The notes under the pieces are model-generated. The model searched no databases. It was given only the letters and a program-made list of their open reading frames with translations, and had not been told where the DNA came from. The position numbers were made by a program, and so were the translations under genes. Positions 1-13,900 of a DNA stretch of 64,000 nucleotides are shown here, piece after piece. The stretch's first letter is position 1. The number at the start of each line of letters is the position of its first letter. The stretch comes from Arcuatula senhousia. Lineage: Eukaryota > Mollusca > Bivalvia > Mytilida > Mytilidae. The DNA lies in the NCBI GenBank assembly GCA_963971305.1, contig OZ020306.1, positions 33,811,512 to 33,875,511 of the forward strand. Reading direction: 5' to 3'.

Positions 1-1214
1 GAAAATAGGGCTCGTGATTGTTAAGATTTTGTATGTTCAAATATTATATACTCATATAATAATCTTTATCCGTGTGCAGATATGTCCGTTTCGACGTTTT
101 CAATCTCTAAACGTTAATTTTTTTTATACATAATACAAACTGTCATGATAAATGCTTTGTAATTGGCTGAAACACTTATATTATAAGTAATGACTATCAT
201 CAATGATCGTATTTTTTCTGTCTTTTCAAAATAATCCGTATGTCTTTATGCACCCGTGGAGCACACTTTAATGTTTTGCGCTACCCGGGTTATTGAGTGT
301 ACACCATGTGATTGAGGTTATTTTTTCATAGACCGAAAAAAAATATCACTACTTTTTTCTTGTACCTGAACATCGGTATATACATGTATTGTATGTTGTA
401 CTAAAACAAAAAAAGTATACACGTACTTTGAAACATTATATTAGTTAATGATTCATTTCGATATTTTGGCGTTGAGAAAGTCATATTAGCCTGGCCAATA
501 TTCTAGATAACATATCAATTCTAATCGACAAAATAACATCTAGAAATCATATCTAGTTATTCGGTTTCTACCCATCCAACATTTTAGAAACTAAATGATG
601 CTTTGAAAGATCCGTTATCTCCACCCATCCAATGATCAGTTGGATTGTAAATATTAGTCAGAAAACATGATAAGATAATTTCCTGAGAAAAGCCATCTCA
701 GATTCCTCTAAATATTTTTGTACTATTATCAATAATTTATTTGCAGACTTAATTAGCGTCAAAAGGTCGAAGGATGAATAAAATGTAGATCTGAGAGTAA
801 TAAGAAGAACAAAGCTATGTACTTTCATCTATATAATAGTGATTAGGTACCATGTAATGAACGAACCTGCATGTAACTATAATATAAAGTAACGGGCGAT
901 CTTATCTTTATACAAGATAACAAGATGCTTGGGTGATGTACGTACAATTTGAACATATCCCTGGTGTGGATCAATAAATAATTCTTGTGCTTTCTAGAAT
1001 TGGATTTTAATTTAGCGTTAAATATACTGCTGAACTAGAGGTTTTCACAATCATAATGGTTCGATGAATGTTCGAATGATAATGTTTTCTTCATAGGATC
1101 ATAATTTTCGTGATTTTACATTTTTATATTGTTTAGGGATTTTTATTGCTGAAAAGTGCTTGTTTTATTGTGATATTGACATAATTTTTACGACTAAAAT
1201 TCGTGACGTTAGCA
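1..1214. other. Upstream region, no gene recognised
   Basis: AT-rich flank with no coding frame of note. It should contain the promoter and 5' UTR of the GTPase gene, but no convincing TATA/Inr pair or 5' exon boundary can be named from sequence alone. Confidence 0.4.
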
Positions 1215-1920
1215 ATGACGATAGAACATTACGTCGAATGTAAAGTTTGTCACGGCTCCGCCAGTAACGTAAATTACAATAAATCAATGTCTCAATCACG
1301 CTTGTATCCTAATGATGGGATGGCTCGGTCGGGGTCTTTTCGGGAAAGGAATGATAAACGGATGCTTCCAAAGCGGTCTGGATCATTTAGAGACCCAGCA
1401 GAGTTAGAAAGAAACAGTAGTTATAAAAGACAAAATGTTACAAATCGTGCTAAATTACAAACTAATTCACAAAATGATTCAAGCAATAAGGACATTTCAA
1501 TCAGGGTTCCAACCCAGGACACTTTGAAACGAAGAGGCAGTTTGCCTCTCCCTTCAAGTACGCCAAATTTGCACCAGCTTTCACGGGAGGACGTCCGTGA
1601 TAGTCGAGAAAAGGACCCTGCTGCGCTGAGAAGGGTCCGTTCATTCAAAACAACATCCAAAGGAATAGTAAACAGAGGGGACTCTTTCAGAAAGAAAGGA
1701 GATCGAAATACATCAACAGAACGTATTAGATATGCTTATACACCAAGCCCTAGACCGGACCGACGAGTCCCACTAGAAGTACAAGTACAAAAACCAAAGG
1801 AAGTTCCTTCTGAAATTTCATACTATAAAGTTGTTGTTCTCGGTTCAACAGGAGTAGGGAAAACCTCTATTGCACAGCAGTTTATGACATCAGAATATGT
1901 AGCTTTCGACAATTCCGTTG
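1215..1920 (+). CDS. RGK GTPase coding exon 1
   Basis: Encodes residues 1-235 plus the first base of codon 236: the serine-rich basic tail and the start of the G domain with the P-loop. The donor GTAAGT follows directly at 1921. The 249-aa open frame that runs on to 1952 is read-through into the intron. Confidence 0.9.
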
Positions 1921-4900
1921 GTAAGTGTAAACATTTCTTATTGTCATCTTAAAGCTATATATATATATGTAGAAATGCATGTTCTTTTTTTTATTGAGTA
2001 TCTCTCACACCATTCAGTGTATCTGTGTAAACTATATGTTTATACCCCAAGCAATGTCAAACATTTTGTTTTAATTTGTTGTGTCCTTCTGGTTTCGTCA
2101 AAAAAGAAAGAGTCACTTTGTTCCTTTACCTTGTATATTTCATTATGTGTATACATTGTAGCCAATTAATTACCCTTGAATATCTATACGTTGCACCTGT
2201 CTACTTTGAGCAAGTTTGTCGTATTTTTGTCATAGGTGCTTATAATTTTATTGATTTATTTATTCCATATTTTTGAGTAATTGACTTTAAAAATGAAATA
2301 TCGTTAGTTTGTTTCTTGAGTCATTTAAAGAACGAATCATATTTTTAATAATTTATTTACAACTCATCTAAGTTTTTTTTTAAACTTAGTCATTTAGTTG
2401 TTTGAAGATACATACTACTCAGTCTCTTACAGCATTCAAATTTCCCAATAACTCATAAAACCAAATCATAGCTCCTAAGATAAACGAAAACCTGTCTATA
2501 TAAAATACATAAACCTATGCAGGGTAATTGCTCGTTCGTTAGGTTTACTTATATAACAAATTTGATAATGAAGGCAGGACTTGTTGGTATCTAAGAAATA
2601 ATTAAATTATCTTATTTCCTTTATCTTTTGAGTCTATTGCCAAATTTCTGAGACTTACCAGAACTTATCATTTCTTCATAATAAAACTTCATATATAATA
2701 TGTCTGCACTTGAATTCACTGCTTTAATTCTTAACATGCACTGCATTCTTTTTTAGTAAGATAAAAGATCCCCACCACCTAAGGTTAAGATATTCGAGTA
2801 TTTGTTTAGAACCACTTGAAATTTTCTGCTTTTGTCTGATGTATCAGGTATTTGCACCTGCTTTGGCAGGTGTTTTTAGTCATGCACATGTAAAATTAAA
2901 AGTTTTCTTTTTCATTTGCATACACCTTACAGTTGTTGTATTTTTCCCTTTGTATTTAAAATATTGTTTTTATAACTTTTTAGCAAACTTCATCTCTTTA
3001 ATAATTTAATAATTTGCTGCTAACAAATTAAGTTATATAATTCGAATAGTTTTCTTTACTTTGATATTGCTTTACTCCAATGCAGCAAAAACGTTGCTCT
3101 ATATATTAATTAGACAATGAACATGAAATGGTGAGAAAATGGGGACACAAAGCCAATCGAAGATAAAGAGTTGATAGTAAGATGGGAAAAGAAGGCATTG
3201 GATAAGGCTTTTGCTGTGGATCATCCAGATCCTCTCTTATTGAGACGTGCAGTGTTTTTTTTTTTAACGCGCTAGGAGCGTAATATTTTTTCCAACACGG
3301 TGCATCACTATGGTTTGCAGTCAGGTTTTCCGAAATATGGGGCTAGCCTGAATATTGACTATAATTTGACTCGATATGTATAACGAAAGTATATGCACGG
3401 TGATGTACCATGTTTGGAAGAACGTTACGTTCCTAGCCCGTTAAAGAAGAAGAGGGAGCCGGATCATAACCCTTGACTAGCCAAGATGGTACAATCACAA
3501 AACTCGATATTTTGACTTTTCCCTGATGTTAATTATACTCTCGGGAACCAACACAGATAGGGCCGATTACTTTGACAGTCATTTCAAATTCGATCATATC
3601 TCTAACCTTTAATGTTGTTTTTTCTTTAATTTTATCTCAACGTTAATACGACTTATTTATCGCAAAATGAACAGTAACTGCAACCATCATGATTTACATA
3701 AAGTACTGCTTTAATTGCAAAATGCACTTATGCACATGTCAATATCTGTTGCATTTCATACAAGCAAGGAAATGGAATTTCAGGCAGAACTCGAAAACAG
3801 ACATAAACAATGATTCTCTCTCAGATGCGTTATGATAACCGTCAATTCGTATTATTTCGGCTTATTACATTTGACATTTTATATTCTACTAACGATGTAC
3901 AACAAGACAAAGGAAAGGAATATTAATAAAGCTACTTTTCTTTGGCGACTGTATGACATTTTGTCTTTGCTATTTAGCTCGAGTCCTAATGTAAGCACAA
4001 TTATTATACTAGTACATTGTGTAAATGTTAATAATTCAAAATTAAACCCCTGAGGGAAGTTTGGCAGAAAAGATGACAATGGATTTAGAAAAAGCAGATG
4101 ATTCTGATAAAATTCAAACTATGATGGAAAATAAATGTTTTATAAATTGAATCGATACCAACTTTAAAGAGACGTCACAGTATTTAAATCTACGTAATTA
4201 TAGTGAATTATTTGTGAAACAATTTTCCTGAAATTATAAAGCCCGTAAAGTTTTTTTCTTTAGGGGCCTTGAAGGTACCATGACGATTTTTTTTTATTTA
4301 CATGTGCACATGGGGCTGATATTTTATAATATATGTATAATAATTCGCTAATTTGTACTCTGTCTGCTTCGTTTGTTGTACCAGTGACGACATTCATTGT
4401 ATATTGGATAATCAAGTTGGGTTTCGAATTGCGGAAGAATAGTTTTGAAGTTCACACATTCATGTTCATCTCCCGGATATGGCCGAAATCGTGCTGCTTG
4501 GGAGTAAAGCAATAACTATCTAACTAACTAACTAACCAGATTTCTACTAGCAATAACCGAAATTCTTATATGTACCGGATTAATCCAGCACAAATTTCTA
4601 CTGCGACAGTTTATGATAACTAAGATTCACTCGCATGTTTTAAATCCTTGCCATGAAAAATATGACTGTAAAATGAAACACTTAAAAATATGATATGCTA
4701 ACATATATAGAAGGACATTGAGATTAGGAATAGTTTTTTTCTATTTTCAAGTTTATAATTTTGATGATAGAGTATAATCCCTTGTACTTCCGGAGAATAG
4801 GTTAAATGATGGAAATGGTCGTAGTCAAGTTTCCTCTGTCTGAAATGTATGAGGGGCACTCATTGGATCATGACTATTTACATTTTGTACTGAATTTTCT

Positions 4901-7900
4901 ATGTATAATACAGCACGATCCAGTACTGAAAACGCTAGTTTTGACCGACATTTTTAAGAAAATTTCTCACAACTGTTTCCATTGATACCTTAATTGTGAT
5001 GTTGATACCCGGGTGTTGATACATGTACATGTATATGATTTTTTAAATACATTTATATTTAAACATTATTTTTAACAATCCTTTTTACTATTATCATGTA
5101 CAAGTATTTGTTTTATGGCATTAACTCTCTGACCTTTGCGTGATCTGAAGAATCGTGTAAAAGTAATTAACATTAATGTCCTTTAATTACACACGCCATA
5201 AATCTATTTATTGTCACAGACACGATTGCATGCTAGATCGTATTATACGATCCCCATTTCTAACGTGTTTAATGCCTAATGTACCAGACAAAATTCAGCT
5301 AAAAGCACTTAACTTGGCTCGTGTATAATATTGTCTAGTGACAGTAAATAACTTTCATTCCACTACGCATTTCTGTAACGAGAATCTTCAAGATGAAAAC
5401 AACAGAAAAATGTAATCGGGATGCAAATGAATTTCGTTAACTTAGGGGTTTTGATGTTTTTATTCTGGTATTTTATGTGTATTTAAGACATTAAGCATTT
5501 GCAGTTGTAGATTTATTTCTATATAAAGTTAATTCATACTAATGGCTATGACCACTTAAATCAAAATAAATTTAAGAAGTTACCAGACAATTTCAATGAA
5601 TGGACTTTTCTTTGTTGACGATGAGCAGTGATTGCTGATCAACATTTTAAGTTTTTGAATTTGCTGGTTTCGTGCATTTCTCTAAATTGTCATTTCTTTA
5701 ACTGGTATCCTGCAATGGTTGGTGCTGTACGCCTAGCAACACGTTTTTTATGCCCCGCCAACAAAGTTGGGTGGCATTGGTTTTTCGGTCTGTTCTTGAC
5801 CTTCCGTCCGTCCGCAACACCTTAGTTTTCCGCACTTTTTTCCACATCCTTGCATATATTCAAAAGATTTTTGGTATGTGAGTCAACCATGATGAGTTAC
5901 AGGTCAAGTTTGAGTTTCGTTCCGGTCCACCGATTTTGACCTGAATTATGGCCCTTGGACTTAGCTAACTTTGTAAAAATAACAGTTTTCCGCACTTTTT
6001 TCGACATCCTTGCATATATTCAAAAGATTTTAAGTATTTGAGTCTACCATGATGAGTTACAGGTCAAGTTTAAGTTTTATTCTGGTCCACTGATTTTGCC
6101 CTAAATTACGGCCCTTGGACTTAGCAAATTTTGTAAAAAAAAACAGTTTTATTTTATTTGCCAGCGGGGCATCAGTGTCATCTTGACACATTTCCTTGTT
6201 TCATGAATTATATAAATGAGGTGAACATAAAAAGCATGATAAAAAGAACATGAAAAAATGACGATGAGCAATTTGGGGGATGGGCGGGAACCAAAGGAAC
6301 ATTTTGTATACATGTACCACACTAACCACTGAAAAAAGAAGAGATTGATAGGGGTGTAAAATTCAGCCTTTTGGCGGTGCAAAAAGGTATCTTTTACGTG
6401 TACGAAGCGCATCATTTTCCGCAAACATAGGCCCACTGTAGTTAGCGGTATATTTTCGGCATTTTTGTCCCCCGCCGCAACGCGGAGCGGGGACTTGGAA
6501 ATGCCGGTGTCCGTCCGTCCGTGCGTCCGTCCGTGCGTCCGTCACACTTTTTTTCGTAACACTTTTCTGAGTAACTACTTATCCTAGGGTTCTGAAATTT
6601 TGTATGCAGACTCCTATAGGGGTCCCCCAAGGTGTAAGTGATTTTCAGGTCAGTCTGACATCTACTTCCTGTTTAACGACTTAGTCATTTTTTCTCCCAT
6701 AGGCTCAATGGTAAATTTTTTGTAACACTTTTCTCAGTAACTACTAATCCTAGGGTTCTGAAATTTTGTATGCAGACTCCTATAGGGGTCCCCTAAGGTG
6801 TAAGTGATTTTCAGGTCAGTCTGACATCTACTTCCTGTTTAACGACTTAGTCATTTTTTCTCCCATAGGCTCAATGGTAAATTTTTTGTAACACTTTTCT
6901 CAGTAACTACTAATCCTAGGGTTCTGAAATTTTGTATGCAGACTCCTATAGGGGTCCCCTAAGGTGTAAGTGATTTTCAGGTCAGTCTGACATCTACTTC
7001 CTGTTTAATGACTTAGTCATTTTTTCTCCCATAGGCTCAATGGTAAATTTTTCGTAACACTTTTCTCAGTAACTACTAATCCTAGGGTTCTGAAATTTTG
7101 TATGCAGACTCCTATAGGGGTCCCTTAAGGTGTAAGTGATTTTCAGGTCAGTATGCCCCTTCAACAATATAACTTTCAACGGGCGGGGGACCTGGAATCT
7201 GTTCTTGTAATTTTAAAATTAAAGTTTATTTTTGTCTACAAAAACGATGTATTTACTCCCACATAAATTTGATGATCAAATTTTCCTGGTAATATGTACA
7301 ACTACGTATGGTGTCCTTCTTAAATACCAAGTTTCTATAAATTTGGTTCAGATGTTTTAGAGGAGTTGCGCTGACAAGATGATAAATGAGGATTTTCAGC
7401 AAATTTCTAAGTTCAAATCCTGGTAATATGCACAACTACATATGTTGTCCTTCCTATATACCAAGTTTTGTTGAATTCGGTTCAGTAGTTTCAGAGGAGT
7501 TGCGCTGACAAGATGATACATGAGGATTTTCAGCAAATTTCTAAGTTCAAAGGGCCATAACTCCCACAAAAATTTGAGGATCAATATTTCCTGGTAATAT
7601 GCACAACTACATATGATGTCCTTCCTATATACCAAGTTTCGAAGGAGTTGCGCTGACAAACTTTGTGACGGACAGACGGACGGACTTGACAAAAACAATA
7701 TGTCTTCCCACAAAAGTTGGGGGAGACATAATTGCAACTTGTGGAAGAGAACGAATTCATAACATGTAGTAAATTCGTGTTAATGTCATGGAATTTTTAA
7801 GAATCTGTCACGTTTACATATTTCATATGTACTTCTGGCACATTATTAGTACCAAATAGTACGTGGTAACGACAGTGCAACTGGTATGTTTTTATAATTG

Positions 7901-10900
7901 CAGATCAAGGCGATGATAATCCTATTGTTACAGTTCAGCTAAATGGAGAAGAGTCAACATTGGAGTTTCTTGATTCTAGAGAATATGAGGTATGAAACAA
8001 AAACTATACACGTCCGAACCAAACCGTTTGAAATTCAACGATTTAAATGACTACTTGAATATTTTTCAGCAGAAAGTTTTAAACTTTAAGTTATTTTTCT
8101 AAAAGGTAAACCAACTTCACTTCCAAGACCCTGACACATTTAAAAATGGATCAATGACAGAAATGGCCAGATTTCGTTTAACAGGAAGTATATGAGCCAC
8201 AGACCTGAAATCGAATCCCACGTTATGGGAGCCCATGCTGATGCTGCATACCATATATCAAGATACTTTGATAAGTAGTTGCTGAGGAAACTGTTACGAA
8301 AATTTTCTATTATTGAACATTAATGCCGAAAAATAACTAAGTTGATAAACAGAGTAGGTGAGCGATAGACCTGGAATTAAATCCCACGTTATGGGAGCCC
8401 ATGCTGAGGCTGCATACCAAATACCAAGAGGCTGTAATTAGTGGTTGCTGAGAAAACTGTCACGAAAATTTTCTATTATTGAACATTACTGTCAAAAATA
8501 AACTAAGTCAGTAAACAGGATGTTGGTGAGCAATAGATCTGAAATCGAATCCCACGTTATGGAAGCCCATGCTGATGCTGCATACCAAATAGCAAGAGGC
8601 TGTGATCAGTAGTTAATGAGAAAACTGTTACGACAGTATTTAGCCCGCCCGCCCGCCCGACATTCACCATTTTATAACCCGGATTTTCACTTGTGAAATC
8701 CAGCCAAAAATTCGTCAGATTTTTTAACGGTCGATATTTACAGTTCTGAGTTTGGCTCCCCTTTTTTGTGTGTGTGTTTGTGTGGAGAGGGGGGCTGTTA
8801 ATGTGAGATTAGCCATCTAAATATCCATTGTACAGCATAACGACATTATTACATGTAAATGTATATAACCACTAAGTATTGATTCACATTTTCTTATTTC
8901 AAAATCAAAATTTGTATATTCCTTGTATTTGGAGAATGCATCGCGCTTCTATTAGTCTTTACATTAAGCTGCAAAAGATTTCATCTGCCGGTAATCAAAT
9001 AAATAAGAATTAAGGTTGCTTGATTTAGCTATTTCTTGATAAGAAAATCTACCTCCATCATATAACTATAAGGAAATTAAAAGTAATCAAAATTGATTAA
9101 GCATTAGATTTCTTAAGAACTTAACAAACTTCCTGATATCAAATATTTTATTAGGTACATGTAATAGAAACGAAATTTTAAGAAACTTGTGTATAATAAG
9201 ATTACAACCCTAAGTTTACTAATATTTAAAGTGAAATATGTCCTTTTGATATTAAAAACTGCTTAGTCTTACATATACATGTAAGTTCTTACGTAAAATG
9301 AAGTTAGGAAATTTGAAATAGACGATATTGAGATGTGGAATAAGTGTACGCGACACAACAAACATAAACAAACAGCAATTCAAAAAATCACAACGGAAAA
9401 CAGCAAGCAGTCTTCAACATGACCATAGGTCACTGCTTATCGTCTTGCATTGGCCCATAACTTATAATACAATACAAAAGTATCAAAACCAATCCCTAAA
9501 TCATCAACGAAAGACCCAATTCTTGATATAAAACAGTTAACACAGAATGACAAGGACAAACAAAGGCTTTGGCAAAGTTTCCTGGCTTAGGACAGGCACA
9601 TATAAAATGTGGCGGGGTTAAACTAGTTTTTTGGATCCAACCTTCCCCCTATTGATAAGCTTGCACAAAGCATACATATAATACACACTGTAAAACTCAA
9701 AAGTTCAATTCAACAAGAGAGAACCTAAGACAAAATACTGTACGAAAACAACAAGACAAGGAGGAACTCTCTTGAGAACACTCGAAGTTACTGACAACTA
9801 GCTAAGAAACATTTATCTATTGATGTAAAAGAATCAAATACATCAGTTCTAAATCCGACACCCCACGTCAAAACAATGAATGATTTAGAGTTGTATCACC
9901 ACACAGAACCGACATACTTGATCGCTGTGGTGCTTATAAATAATACAGTGGATACAAAGTGAAAATTTAACGTTTTAAAGTTACTATCAAGCTATCAATA
10001 TTTCTGCCAAAACATACCAAATGCAAAGATTTTACTAAAACATTGAATTCGTATCCTTTTTTCAAAAGGTTTTTAAGCCAGTTTTTAATTTCCATGAGGT
10101 TGTTTTTGAATTTTTGTGCTTTATAAACTACATTGCTATAAAAATCAGGATGAGATATTCCTTTAACAATCAGAAATCTACGTGTACTATCAAATTTTTC
10201 GATGAAGTATATTTATGAATAATCATTACAACGCTAATGCTAATATTAGGGGAGAGGGAGGGGTTACAACAAGATAACCGAATGTGGATTATCAATCTAA
10301 AAATGTTTAGAAAAACAATCAAAAAGGGGAAGCTATATACTAAAGAAAGGAATGCTGGTCCTGATTTGGTACAGAACTGGGATGATCGATCTCAAATGTA
10401 CAAGATGAAAAAGATTAAAACCGGATAAATGGCAGGTCCTGACTCGGTTCAGGTCTTTAAACAAAATAATGGTAATTTGAATCAAATTTAATGGTACCGC
10501 ACCCAATCTTTCAGTTTAAGAAGTAAAACGCAACTCTTTAAGATATAGGTCGAACATTTTGTATACATCGCATAAAACTACACACGACGTATACCAGTGA
10601 GGTAGAAGCGTTACTTTTCATTTAAATAATTAGGGCCCCGCATTGAAGATGCAGACGCCCTATAGTTTTCACTTTGTTCGTCCGTCTGTCCGTCCGTCAA
10701 AAATTCTTGTGAACACTAAAACTTAAAAACTATTAACACCACAGTTCTGAAATTTTGTACAGCTGCTACATGTAAGTAGCATGTTTTGCATATTAAAATT
10801 TCGTGCAAATCTGTTAAATATTTTTGAAAAAAGACTTTATTTTTCATCGAATTGGAATTTTTGAATTATAAGACTCAAAGGCTATTAACAATACAGCTCT

Positions 10901-13900
10901 GAAGTTTCATACACATTCCATGGAACATGCCTAAGTGGTTATAATCAAAGCTTGTATGATTTTGAAAACACTTAGATTTTTTGCCGCGGGGCCCTTTCTG
11001 ACTTTGTCAGTATTCTAGTCATATTTAATTTTTAAAACTAAATTGAATAATTTCATTCCTTCTCTTCTTTAACATGTTTACTTAGTATATCATTTTCTGT
11101 CCGTCCGTTATAAAAACAAATGTCACAATTGTCTCAGCAACTACATCACAAGTTGGTGGCGAACTAAATAGCATAGTTTCACGGCATAATAATAACAGTA
11201 CTAGTAATTGTTGTAGAAATTAGTATTCAGTATAGCTACCACCATTAATTTAATGAGAATTGTCATCAATTTTTTTTGGAAACTCTGGACTCCAAATAGA
11301 TTGTCTGTTATTTGACCAAGTGTTAAAATTCACGTTTGCCACCACTCCTCTGATACCTTGTCAATACATCATAGGCTCTATATGTGTGAATTAAGATAAT
11401 ATAAATTAATTATCAATATCTTTTCTCTATATTGTATCTAAAATCAATGGGAAATTATTGCTTTATTAGGAGGTGACGAATTTATAGAAATCTATAATAA
11501 AGTCATCGAGTACACCTCGGGGATAGCGAAAACAGTATGGAAATTCTGTCCGCAGAAAACAATGGGTGATTTGAAAATAAGTAACAATCCAAGTAGAAAA
11601 TGATTAGAATGCATTATAGCTATATATATGTACTCATTTCTGTCTTAAAAATTAAAGTGTTAGTGTATCAATGAAGTTTTCATTTTGCATCTTCATCATT
11701 GTATTCTAAAGAAAAAGCATTGTCAAAATGCCAAAGAGAGCAAATGTGACGGACCAATATTTTACAGACTGAAACCAAAGAGTTATTATAAAGTGAATGG
11801 AAAAAGACAATCAAAACCAATCTTTCGAACCCCGTTTTCTTAAAAGTTTAAACCGTACGTGTGTACCGACACGACTTTTGCAGTAATACATTTCTGAACC
11901 TATACTTTGGTTTCCTTAGTAATAACAAATATCATCGTTGGAGACCGTCTTGAGAAGTCATAAAACAACAAAAGACTGGTAATAAGCATCTTACATCTCT
12001 TCAATTACTTAGTTGGGAAGCAATTTACTATCTTTGCACGTCACATCGTACAATGTCAATGAACTTTCAATTTCCGGAATTAATACACTCCATCAAACAC
12101 GGAACGGAAAATGGAGAATCTCCGATTTATTTCAATTGACTTGGTTTTTTGTTATTAAGGAATAAGATAAACGTTAAGAATAACATTTTGAGAGCGCCAA
12201 TTAAAAGAAATAGTTAATTGCAGTAAAAGGCATGAAAGGTATTAGCTTCACTGACTTTATATCCCACAGCTAGCAAGGCATAATGCATGTTTAAACCCTA
12301 AAATTCCATTAGTGTGCTAGAAATACAAATGACAACAAAGCTTAATTGCTATGATCTGATCTTTTAAAATACATCAATATAACGTCTCAAGAATTTTATT
12401 TTATTTTTGTAACCATATACTGCTTGAAGCCCTGTTGCTTCATTGGGCTAAATTATCCGACCTAGTCCATCCCTCCGTTTTACAGTGGTAGTCTAAACAG
12501 GCATTTCGTCCCCATCCTGCTTAGTCATCATTTAATGTTCATTTAATAACTCCTTTCATGTTCATCTCGCAGAAATATCGTATTCGATTTCGCGATGTTT
12601 TTGGAGTTATGGAATCACCACATGTAACTACTAATGTAGCTCTATACAGCAGGAAAACATGGCTCTTCGCTGTAATATTATTTAATAACTTTAAATAACT
12701 TGAGAATTAATATGAAATCAAGTAAAAAACATGCACGATTTAAAAATTTGCAATGGACAACAGGGGTTAGTATATTTGCAATCATCAAAATCCATCTTCG
12801 TCCTGGTATATATTGAGAATCTTTTACTTTAAAAAATGAAATTTTAGTACTTCGCAGGGAAAAGTAACACTACCCAAACAATTGCAAACTCTTCTATTTG
12901 AGGAGCCTAGGATGATGTAGTGGTTACAACTTCTGTTCTGTTAGCTAGGCGCGTACGCCGTAGATGTCCCAAATGTTGTGAGTTCGATCCTTGCTGAGGG
13001 CACTCAAAAATCAAAATCTGTTCGGCAGATGATTTTCAGGAAATTACAGTAGGATCGTTTGATTATATACTAAACATTCATATGATTTTTTCTTATTAAT
13101 ATAGATCAATTTAGAGAATGTCCAAGCTGATGCCTACTTAGATGTCTTCTCCATAGCACACAGGGATACATTTGACGTCTCCTTAGATCTATTATCAGAG
13201 CTAAGGATGGATTTGGGTACAGACAGACCGATAGTTTTAGTAGGAAACAAATTAGATCTCGTCAGAAAGAGAAAAGTCAAGACAGAGGGTAAATAATACC
13301 AATAATATAAACACAGATAAAAGTTTATGTTTAGGTAACAAGAGAGTGCTAAGCTGTTTTGACGAGTTTTTATCTTAGATTGTTTATCAAAAACTAAACT
13401 AACCAAGCCCTAATTGATTAAATTGAGTGTTTTATGACGTTTTGTTAGATGATTTATAAATTTCAAAGAAATCTGTGTTGAAGTATAAATTAATAAGATG
13501 AAATATAGGGAAAAGGAGAACAAATGAAGATGTTGATTTATATGGAGTTGAGAAGGATGCCAAAAAACGCATCTGCAAAGAGCTGGTTTGCATAGAAAAC
13601 TATTGTTGAAATATTGTAAGGATCAATAAAAGGCGTCTTTTATTCTATCCTTTTGCTGCCAACTACTTCTAGGAAGCGAAATAAAAACTGGTTAGAATTC
13701 GATTTGAAACGTAATACGAAAGAAACATGGTACTAGGGACTTCAAAAGTAACCTTTCATCCTCTAAGTACATGACCCGTTCTAAGACGAATGGTTTCTTT
13801 AATTCTATACGATCACCTGGCACGTGTAATGATTTATAATAAACATACTGGAAATAGTTACCGCCATTTCAAAGCAGATTGCCGCGGGCAATATTAATAA

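Noticed and set aside
6363..6630. Overlapping minus-strand frames with TDGRTDGRTDG runs
   Set aside because: They read through the (CCGT)n tract of a hairpin repeat; no domain, no splice context.
6556..7160. CRISPR-like regular spacing
   Set aside because: The 166-bp units are repeats end to end with no unique spacers, in a eukaryotic intron.
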